Assembly (NCBI GenBank): GCA_018816585.1
Contig: JAHIVQ010000015.1
Coordinates: forward strand, 1 to 17,020
DNA from: Nanobdellota archaeon
GTDB lineage: Archaea > Nanobdellota > Nanobdellia > SCGC-AAA011-G17 > JAFCDX01
DNA: 17,020 nucleotides
Direction of reading: 5' to 3'
This document shows positions 11,211-17,020 of this stretch, one piece after another. How positions within the stretch are numbered: position 1 is the stretch's first letter; each line of letters opens with the position of its first letter. Under the pieces are notes generated by a model. That model had not been told where the DNA came from. It saw only the letters and a program-made list of their open reading frames with translations, and made no database searches. Made by a program: the position numbers and the translations under genes.

Positions 11211-12662
11211 TTATAATCTTCTTTTTGTTGATTCATTCATTATATAAGCAATCAGACCAAGAAGCATTATATAACCAAAGAGTATCAAAAAGTTCCATCC
11301 CTGATCAGCAAGACCTGCATTGTATAATATTAATTTCTTCAGCATTGATTCTATAACTACAAATGGATTAAATACAACTATTGATTTTATGTAAGTAGGA
11401 AGTGTTTCTATTGGAAGAATTGTATTTGAAAAGAACAGCATCACACTTGCGATTGATATTGCTGCCAAGTTTGCTGTCTCTCCAGATCTAAATGTATAAC
11501 CTATAACCATTCCAAGAAGTATAAAAACAACAGCACCAACTGCAAGTACCAACACTGACAATAATCCTGTTGTTAAAAAATTATCTTTGAATAAGAATAT
11601 TGCTGAAAATCCAATTATTATTATAACCTCAAATATTGCAATAAACCAATTAGTAAGGAAATTACCTATTAAGAATGTAAAGCTGCTTGTTGGGGTGATA
11701 AAATTCCTGAAATATGCAAAAGTTGATTTTTCATTTATTAATAATGTTGAAGATAATAGAATACTAATAAACATTATCATTAGTATCAATAATGTAGGGA
11801 ATAAATAATTGATATGTTCTTCTTTTATTGTTATTGGTTCTATTTGTGTCTTAATCGGACTTACAATATCTGTTGCTTCACTAACACTTAATCCTGAAAC
11901 TGTGCTTATTACACTATCAACAGCACCGCTAACAGAACTAACTGCATCTTTATTCTGGTCCAATAAATTATTTGTTGAAGAAAATAGATTTAATGATCTA
12001 TTTATTGCATCTGCTGCATCTTCAAGCTTTTCGGCCATGTTCTTTTCTGAAGAAGTTGCATTTTCATCAACTTGATAATTTGCTTGCAATTCCAAATCAA
12101 CAAGATTTTTTTGTGCAGCATTAATATTAGTTATAGCTTGATTATTATTTGAATTTATTGAGTTTATATCTGATTTTTTTTCTACTAAAGAGACTTTTGC
12201 ATCATTTAATCTTGTCAATAAATCAGAAGTAAGTTCTGTACTCAATTTAGTTGATTCATTTTGCAGCTGGCTGGAAATTACAGAAATGATATTATACACT
12301 AAATTAACACGGGAATAATCAACATAAAAAATTATATTCTCCTTTGTTGTAACCTGCAGATCAGCAGGGATGACAGCACATACATTAAATTCTCCTGTCT
12401 TAACTCCATTTATACATTGATCCTGTTTGTCAAGTTCAGTAACTAAAAAATTACCTTTTAAATTATCAACTAATGAATTTGTAAGTTCAGAATATGATGG
12501 AGTATAAACTCCTAATCTTAAATCATATAAACTTGTTGTGTTAAATGCCATTCCAACTAAAAATATAAGTAATAATGGACCAAGTATTACAACGAGAGAG
12601 GAAGTTTTACTTCTTATTAACAATCTAAAATTCTTCAAAATAATATTCCAAATATTAGTCAT
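11211..12662 (-). CDS. ABC-2 type exporter permease
   Basis: This 483-residue protein has one membrane span at about 18-40, then a large extracytoplasmic region (about 41-285), then five more spans (about 286-480). This is the layout of ABC-2 permeases with a big external domain between the first and second spans. The external part contains a short beta-type stretch and a long Asn/Ser/Gln-rich coiled-coil section (about 150-260, such as SINSNNNQAITNINAAQ). The C-terminal spans include the typical loop with Pro and Glu near IETLPTYIKSIVVFNPFVVI. With the ATPase gene upstream it forms an efflux or export system; the substrate could be a lipid, a polymer or a toxic compound. It overlaps the ATPase gene by 8 nt. 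Confidence 0.88.
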   Translation of the reverse strand: MTNIWNIILKNFRLLIRSKTSSLVVILGPLLLIFLVGMAFNTTSLYDLRLGVYTPSYSELTNSLVDNLKGNFLVTELDKQDQCINGVKTGEFNVCAVIPADLQVTTKENIIFYVDYSRVNLVYNIISVISSQLQNESTKLSTELTSDLLTRLNDAKVSLVEKKSDINSINSNNNQAITNINAAQKNLVDLELQANYQVDENATSSEKNMAEKLEDAADAINRSLNLFSSTNNLLDQNKDAVSSVSGAVDSVISTVSGLSVSEATDIVSPIKTQIEPITIKEEHINYLFPTLLILMIMFISILLSSTLLINEKSTFAYFRNFITPTSSFTFLIGNFLTNWFIAIFEVIIIIGFSAIFLFKDNFLTTGLLSVLVLAVGAVVFILLGMVIGYTFRSGETANLAAISIASVMLFFSNTILPIETLPTYIKSIVVFNPFVVIESMLKKLILYNAGLADQGWNFLILFGYIMLLGLIAYIMNESTKRRL

Positions 12663-13602
12663 TTTTTCTCTCTCCCCTTACAATAGATTCAAATATAATA
12701 TTAAGAGACATCTTATCAACAGAAACGTGATTTACTTTTTCTTTCAGTGCTTTTGCTGTTGACATTATCAAGCTTAATAATCTATCTCCTTTTGGAGTGT
12801 AGATAAGAATTTTTTGTCCTTCATAATCAACATCTTCTACTTTTCCACCATGCTGTATAAGTTTTTTAATGAATACCTGATAATTTTTAGATTCCAATTC
12901 TAGTTTCACAACTTCATTCTTTCCATATTCGCGCTCTATTGCAGTTGGAGATCCCATTTTCAATAATCTTCCCCTGTGCAATATTGCAACTAAATCACAT
13001 AATTCTTCAACTTCTTCAAGTAGATGAGAGGTTATTATAACAGTAACTCCATTCTCATTTATTCTTTTTATCAAGGTTAATAATTCCTTTCTTAGTAATG
13101 GATCTAGATCCTCAGTTGGTTCGTCAAGTATTAGTACAACTGGTTTATGTATTAGTGCACATGCAATATCAAGTCTTCTTTTCATTCCAGTTGACAGCTC
13201 TTCACCAAGTGATTTTTTTGCATAAGTCAGTTCAACTAAATCCAGTAACTTACGTATTCTTTCTTTTAATTCCTGCCTTGGAATTTGATATAATCTTCCA
13301 AAATACCATAAGTTTTCTTCTGCTGTTAATTTTGGATAGAAAGAACCTGCTTGCGTTGCAAACCCAAATCTTGTCTCAACACCATGCATATCCTTAAAAA
13401 TATCCAAGCCTTGAAAATAAATTGTTCCTCTTGTTGGCTTGTAAAATCCAATTAAAGTATTTAATAAAGTAGTCTTGCCAGAACCATTCTCTCCTATAAT
13501 ACCAAAAATCTTTCCATAAGGAATTTCTATGTTAATATCATCAAGAACAACGTGCTTTCCAAAAATCTTTACAATATCTTTTACTTCAATAAATCCTGGC
13601 AT
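12655..13602 (-). CDS. ABC transporter ATP-binding protein
   Basis: This 315-residue protein contains Walker A GENGSGKT (37-44), Q-loop Gln84, an ABC signature written LSTGM (136-140) instead of LSGGQ, Walker B VVLILDEP (155-162), D-loop DLDP and switch His193 in TSHLLEE. The last ~90 residues form the extra domain common in ABC-2 (drug or polysaccharide exporter) ATPases of the DrrA/CcmA kind. It provides the energy for the permease encoded next, overlapping by 8 nt. The start is ATG 13602, with GAGGTG (13608-13613) as a Shine-Dalgarno. A TATA box at 13641-13648 leaves a leader of about 15 nt, so unlike most leading genes here it should be ribosome-site dependent. Confidence 0.92.
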   Translation of the reverse strand: MPGFIEVKDIVKIFGKHVVLDDINIEIPYGKIFGIIGENGSGKTTLLNTLIGFYKPTRGTIYFQGLDIFKDMHGVETRFGFATQAGSFYPKLTAEENLWYFGRLYQIPRQELKERIRKLLDLVELTYAKKSLGEELSTGMKRRLDIACALIHKPVVLILDEPTEDLDPLLRKELLTLIKRINENGVTVIITSHLLEEVEELCDLVAILHRGRLLKMGSPTAIEREYGKNEVVKLELESKNYQVFIKKLIQHGGKVEDVDYEGQKILIYTPKGDRLLSLIMSTAKALKEKVNHVSVDKMSLNIIFESIVRGERKND

Positions 13603-13607
13603 TCATG

Positions 13608-13648
13608 CACCTCTTTTCTTTAAAAGAGATAAAATTCTAATATTTAAA
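13608..13648 (-). promoter_or_regulatory. promoter and ribosome site of the ABC exporter operon
   Basis: TATA TTTAAATA (13641-13648) and Shine-Dalgarno GAGGTG (13608-13613) are separated so that transcription should begin around 13618. The site decides the start at 13602 and contrasts with the leaderless layout of most promoters in the window. Confidence 0.6.
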
Positions 13649-13653
13649 GGTTA

Positions 13654-13974
13654 TTATTCTTGTTCAACCCTATAACCAATTTTACTTATTGTATTATAAG
13701 CAAATAAATAGAATATTCTTCCAGTATTTTCACTTTCAAAAGAATTAGGTAATCTGTATTTCTTAGCTAGATTTAACTTTTCTTTTATAGAAATATCTTG
13801 TTGATTTATTTTGTCTATTATTTCATGATATTCTTCAGATTTAGTTTTAAATGGAGGTATTTCAACAAGTTCTCTTTTAATTATACCTTTAATAACATCC
13901 TCTATTGTTCCAGGGAATCTTGAAAATAGTTTCTCTATCGGTTCTTTATTATTCCTATTTTTATTAATTAATAA
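13654..13974 (-). other. coding-like frame of about 100 codons without a normal start
   Basis: The frame is open for about 105 codons and ends in two tandem TAA stops. The peptide contains NKEPIEKLFSRFPGTIEDVI, then EYHEIIDKINQQ and GRIFYLFAYNTISKIGYRVE. Composition is like that of the neighbouring proteins, with mixed charged and hydrophobic residues and no low-complexity run. There is no in-frame ATG, GTG or TTG anywhere in it. A TATA-like box at 13977-13984 would start transcription near 13954, inside the AT-rich beginning of the frame. Possible explanations are a rare ATT or ATA start, a frameshift near the 5' end or a decayed gene. It fills the gap between the YchF-like gene and the ABC exporter. 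Confidence 0.45.
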
Positions 13975-13989
13975 AATTTATAAGTGTTT

Positions 13990-15183
13990 TTATTTAGAAC
14001 ATACTATTTCAATAACATCTCTATTTTTTAGTTTATGATCCTTACCAATAATCATTTTTTTCTTAACATCAATTGCTTTTATGAATGTGTCTCCAATTGT
14101 TGTATGAATTTTGTAAGCAAAATCAAGTGCAGTTGATTCTTCTGGTAATAAAAAACAATCTGGGAGAACACGGCCTTCTGAATCCTGCAGTTTATTAACA
14201 CCTCCTGGAAAAATTGCAATATATTTTAATAAATCAAAGACTGCTCTATCTAGAATCTCTTGTACTCCTGTACTTCCATATTTATCAAGAACATTTTTTT
14301 GTATAAAATCAAGTGCATTTTTTTGTTCATCTTTTAAATCACCAATAATTTCAAATGAATTTTCCCCTGGGATATAATTTATTAGCTTATGTTTTGCTGC
14401 TTCTTTTAAAGCTAATTCTGATTCAGCTGAGCATGGAATAATTAAATAATTTGGAAATCTTTCTTTCAATCTTTCAAAATTCTTTTTAGCCCCAAGAATA
14501 TCAATCTTATTTGCTGCAATAATAATTGGTTTTGATAATTTTCTTAATTCGATGCATAAATTTTTCAAATCTTTTTCGTTCCAACTGAAGCATTCCTCTT
14601 TTTTCATGTTCAATTTTTTCATTGCTTCATTAACAATATCTTCATTAACTTTTAATCCTGAAAATTGCTTTGCTATTGCTTTATCTATTTCTTGTTTTTC
14701 AGCATGAACAAGCTTAATGAATTTACTCCATTCTTTGTTTAAAATACTAAAAAACCACAAATCAATTTCTTTTTCTAACAAAATAACATCATTTAGTGGA
14801 TCATAAGTTAGTGGATCAACTGCTTCTCCATTTTCATTTGTTGAACCAGAAATATCAATTATATGTATTAGTAAATCAGCCTGCCTTAAATCATCAAGAA
14901 ATGCATTACCTCTTCCAAGACCTTCATGACTACCCTGTATTAATCCTGGAACATCCATTAATCTTACAGGCACAAATCTTTTTCCATTCAAGCAATAACC
15001 AAATCTTGGATTACACTTAACATTAAATTCTTTTTCAACGCAATCAAGTTTTACATATGCTACAGCCTCGGACGAAGTTAAAGTAGTAAAAGGATATGCA
15101 GCTATTGCAACCTCAGCTAGAGTTGCAGCCTTAAAAAATGTACTTTTACCCTTTGAGGGACCGCCAAAAAGACCTATTAACAT
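13990..15183 (-). CDS. ychF: YchF/OBG-family GTPase with TGS domain
   Basis: This 397-residue protein has Walker A GGPSKGKS (7-14), G3 DVPG (77-80) followed by the glycine-rich HEGLGRGNAFLDDLRQAD of the OBG family, G4 NKID (225-228) and a G5-like SAESE. Residues about 325-397 form a TGS domain (AIFPGGVNKLQDSEGRV, ending in KNRDVIEIVCSK). Archaeal COG0012 proteins have this architecture and bind ribosomes. Bacterial and eukaryotic YchF/Ola1 prefer ATP because their G4 is altered (NxxE), but here NKID is intact, which predicts GTP use. A TATA box at 15203-15210 lies just before ATG 15183. The gene is divergent from the HEPN/MNT pair, sharing a 99-nt gap. Confidence 0.88.
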   Translation of the reverse strand: MLIGLFGGPSKGKSTFFKAATLAEVAIAAYPFTTLTSSEAVAYVKLDCVEKEFNVKCNPRFGYCLNGKRFVPVRLMDVPGLIQGSHEGLGRGNAFLDDLRQADLLIHIIDISGSTNENGEAVDPLTYDPLNDVILLEKEIDLWFFSILNKEWSKFIKLVHAEKQEIDKAIAKQFSGLKVNEDIVNEAMKKLNMKKEECFSWNEKDLKNLCIELRKLSKPIIIAANKIDILGAKKNFERLKERFPNYLIIPCSAESELALKEAAKHKLINYIPGENSFEIIGDLKDEQKNALDFIQKNVLDKYGSTGVQEILDRAVFDLLKYIAIFPGGVNKLQDSEGRVLPDCFLLPEESTALDFAYKIHTTIGDTFIKAIDVKKKMIIGKDHKLKNRDVIEIVCSK

Positions 15184-15252
15184 AGAAGCAAAGGATTTTT
15201 ATATTATAAAAAGCTTTTTACATTTTAAATTATGTGACTTAATAACGAAAGA

Positions 15253-15260
15253 TTTATATA
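15253..15260 (+). promoter_or_regulatory. TATA box of the HEPN/MNT pair
   Basis: TTTATATA is centred 26-27 nt before ATG 15283, so the transcript should be leaderless. It lies in the divergent gap with the YchF-like gene, which has its own box at 15203-15210 on the other strand. Confidence 0.6.
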
Positions 15261-15282
15261 CTTAATAACATAATAAAAATAT

Positions 15283-15681
15283 ATGAAAATTGATAGCCAT
15301 CTGGAGAATTTAAAAGAAAGTATAAATGAAATAAATGAAGCTATCGAAAGGGGGTTGGAAGCTAAGCAAAGATCCATTGGATTTCATACATCGGCTGGAG
15401 CAATAGACATGCTTGAAATTATATTACACAAACAAAAACTAATTGATTCGGGATTTGTAATTAAGCATGAATGGTTCAACTCCGAGAATAAAATAAAAGA
15501 AAAGTTTAATTTTGATTTCCCAAATAAGATAAAGGTCTTAGATTTAATCAAAAAGATAGAGAATATAAGAAATAAACTTTGTTATGGAAAGAGGCAGAAA
15601 GAAGATGTTTTAGAAGAATTAATAAAAAATTTTAATAACTTAAAAGATATTTTTATGGAGATAACAAATTATGAATTATAA
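15283..15681 (+). CDS. HEPN-domain protein, toxin-like, altered active site
   Basis: This 132-residue all-helical protein ends with a HEPN-type helix, IRNKLCYGKR (95-104). In active HEPN RNases the motif is R-x4-6-H, often RNxxxHxY. Here Arg96 and Asn97 are present, but the His position holds Tyr101 and the later Tyr is Lys103. The next gene, overlapping by 11 nt, encodes a minimal nucleotidyltransferase; the two together match the HepT-MntA (type VII) arrangement, in which MntA adds AMP to HepT to silence it. The substitutions suggest this HEPN protein may be a weak or inactive RNase, a structural partner, or that it uses another chemistry. The pair is also found as substrate-binding plus nucleotidyltransferase units without known toxicity. 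Confidence 0.78.
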   Translation: MKIDSHLENLKESINEINEAIERGLEAKQRSIGFHTSAGAIDMLEIILHKQKLIDSGFVIKHEWFNSENKIKEKFNFDFPNKIKVLDLIKKIENIRNKLCYGKRQKEDVLEELIKNFNNLKDIFMEITNYEL

Positions 15682-16297
15682 ACTTATATCTTACGGGCTC
15701 GATTTTACCTCTTTTCTTTTACAAAATTTAGGAGAAGAAAATCGTAAAATAAAACAGATTATTTTATTTGGATCTGTAGCCCGTGGAGAAGCAAGTGAAA
15801 ATAGTGATATTGACATATTTATAGATGTTCTCGATGAAAAATTAGCGGAGAAGATAGAGAAGATAGAGGAAAGATTTTATGACAGCATAAAAGTTAAAAA
15901 ATATTGGACCCTTCTTGGTATAAAAAATGAAATAAATTGCAGTATAGGTAAATTGGAAGAGTGGAAAGATCTTCAACAAAGCATACTCGTTGATGGCATA
16001 ACCTTTTTTGGAAAGTATATGAGAAAGATAAAAACAAAGCCTTATTATCTCTTTATTATAGGCTCTAAAAAAAATAGAAATAAAAATATGTCAATATGGA
16101 GATCACTTTATGGATATACCCAAAAAATTAATAAAAAAATCTATAAAAAAAATGGGCTTGTAAAGGAATATAATGGGGAAAAATTAGCCAGGGGGGTATT
16201 TACTATACCTATTGAGAATTCTCAAAAAATAGTCTCATTCCTTAAAAAAAATGGACTTAAGTATACGATGACATTTTTTGGAGAGAATAAAATATAA
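15671..16297 (+). CDS. minimal nucleotidyltransferase with extra C-terminal domain
   Basis: This is a 208-residue protein. Residues 30-52 contain GSVARGEASENSDIDIF, the G-S-x10-D-x-D motif of the MNT/MntA family; G34, S35, D46 and D48 are in place for metal and nucleotide binding, with D52 nearby. The usual MNT length is about 95-140 residues; here about 85 more follow, basic and with KTKPYYLFIIGSKKNRNKN at the beginning and KIVSFLKKNGLKYTMTFFG at the end. This tail may bind RNA or the partner protein. It starts 11 nt inside the HEPN gene. By analogy with type VII systems it would add AMP to the HEPN protein. The third catalytic acid is not obvious. Confidence 0.82.
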   Translation: MNYKLISYGLDFTSFLLQNLGEENRKIKQIILFGSVARGEASENSDIDIFIDVLDEKLAEKIEKIEERFYDSIKVKKYWTLLGIKNEINCSIGKLEEWKDLQQSILVDGITFFGKYMRKIKTKPYYLFIIGSKKNRNKNMSIWRSLYGYTQKINKKIYKKNGLVKEYNGEKLARGVFTIPIENSQKIVSFLKKNGLKYTMTFFGENKI

Positions 16298-16315
16298 TTT
16301 TAAACTTATTATATT

Positions 16316-17020
16316 TTAAAGGGAGTTATCTATTTCTTTTCTTAATTTATAAGTATCAGCCCATTTCGCATATGCCTGCCATCCTTGATGACTTTCTAAA
16401 AGTTTTCCATAACTTAACTCTTTATTTTTATTTTGTTCTATTTTTAATAGCATTTTTCTGATGTTTCTTTTCCTTAACAACTTATAATAATAGAGATTCC
16501 TGAATCCTACAAAGTCTATTCCTTTTGATAGTGGAATTATCTTTGATTTATCTGGATGTAATTCTAATTTAAGCTCTTCATTTAAAAATTTATTAATTTG
16601 TTCTTTCCATAAATCTAATTGTTTTTTTGATTTATGCAAAATAATAAAATCATCAACATATCTTATGTAATACTTTGCTTTTAATCTATGTTTTATAAAA
16701 TAATCCAATTCATTAAGATAAACATTTGCAAAGAACTGTGAAGTTAAATTTCCTAAAGGCATTCCAATACCCTCTTTTTCTTGTCCATTTTTTAGAATCA
16801 ATTTTATTAGATTAATTATACATTTATCAGATATTTTTCTTTTTATAATATTAATTAATATATTATGATTAACTTCCTGAAAATAATGTTTTATATCTGC
16901 TTTTACACAATAAGCTTCTGATCTTAGATTATTTGAAACTTTTCTTTTGAATTTATCAAATCTTTTTAAAGCAAATAGATTTCCTTTTCCTATTCTATTA
17001 GCGCAAGAATCATAAATAAA
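16316..17020 (-). CDS. reverse transcriptase, DGR-like, N-terminus beyond right edge
   Basis: The minus-strand frame is open from the right edge (17020) to TAA at 16316, 234 residues, so the N-terminal part is missing. A TTG at 16801 is only internal. The order of motifs is FIYDSCANRIGKGN, VKADIKHYFQEVNH (catalytic Asp), GMPLGNLTSQFFANVYLNEL, YYIRYVDDFIILH (YVDD, two catalytic Asp), LHPDKSKI and the end GWQAYAKWADTYKL. The G-N-L-T-S-Q segment and IGKGN motif resemble diversity-generating retroelement (DGR) RTs; those usually have YMDD, here YVDD. Group II intron RTs would have an added maturase domain, which is absent. No template repeat or variable gene is seen in the window, so the rest should lie to the right. 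The gene converges with the MNT gene. Confidence 0.85.
   Translation of the reverse strand, partial: FIYDSCANRIGKGNLFALKRFDKFKRKVSNNLRSEAYCVKADIKHYFQEVNHNILINIIKRKISDKCIINLIKLILKNGQEKEGIGMPLGNLTSQFFANVYLNELDYFIKHRLKAKYYIRYVDDFIILHKSKKQLDLWKEQINKFLNEELKLELHPDKSKIIPLSKGIDFVGFRNLYYYKLLRKRNIRKMLLKIEQNKNKELSYGKLLESHQGWQAYAKWADTYKLRKEIDNSL

Noticed and set aside
15283..16315. DGR template or variable repeat near the reverse transcriptase
   Set aside because: I looked for a roughly 100-nt near-repeat with A-biased differences on the left side of the RT gene and saw none; the space holds the HEPN/MNT genes and only 18 nt of intergenic sequence.
1..17020. CRISPR array, rRNA or insertion sequence
   Set aside because: No regularly spaced repeats, no rRNA-like conserved stretch and no transposase were seen. 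The only clear dispersed direct repeat is the 42-bp promoter pair.

Overview
The window looks like a piece of an AT-rich archaeal genome, most likely a DPANN lineage of the Woesearchaeota/Pacearchaeota/Nanoarchaeota type (an inference; no rRNA is present). The support is an archaeal-type TrpRS, a TrmB-family regulator, an archaeal Era-like GTPase/DUF2073/Zn-ribbon trio, a tRNA interrupted by archaeal bulge-helix-bulge (BHB) introns, and archaeal promoters. At least eight genes have a TATA-like octamer centred about 25-28 nt before the start codon, as expected for leaderless mRNAs. Genes inside operons more often show a Shine-Dalgarno sequence or overlap the previous stop codon.

Layout. 1-4064: cell-surface genes (a partial secreted protein, a membrane-anchored coiled-coil protein, a lytic transglycosylase lipoprotein, and a coupled pair of membrane proteins) surround a tRNA-Trp gene and a LAGLIDADG homing endonuclease. 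The tRNA (1294-1480, minus strand) is split by three introns of 63, 19 and 31 nt. Removing them gives a clean 74-nt cloverleaf with anticodon CCA. 4128-5380: a coupled HTH/PIN-domain pair. 5412-6781: an operon resembling arvABC (oapABC), whose GTPase is linked to extracellular vesicle formation in haloarchaea. 6839-7295: a hicB-hicA toxin-antitoxin cassette with a frameshifted hicA, bounded by two copies of a 42-bp promoter-bearing direct repeat. 7353-9689: a five-gene operon of two lipoproteins, two small membrane proteins and a TrmB-like regulator.

9760-10824: tryptophanyl-tRNA synthetase, about 8.5 kb from the tRNA-Trp gene it should charge. 10862-11171: two very small membrane proteins, one only 31 residues. 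11211-13602: an ABC-2 exporter, ATPase then permease. 13654-13974: a reading frame of about 100 codons with no normal start codon. 13990-15183: a YchF/OBG-family GTPase. 15283-16297: a HEPN/nucleotidyltransferase pair of the type VII toxin-antitoxin kind. 16316-17020: a reverse transcriptase, cut by the window edge, whose motifs resemble diversity-generating retroelements.

The main themes are envelope biology (lipoproteins, a murein-cleaving enzyme, vesicle-type GTPase genes, an exporter) and many small mobile or addiction-type modules. Several surface genes share a promoter with an extended element upstream of the TATA box, which may mark a coordinated set. The most unusual object is the triple-intron tRNA-Trp, where the 59/60 intron appears to reach its proper splice structure only after the 53/54 intron has been removed.
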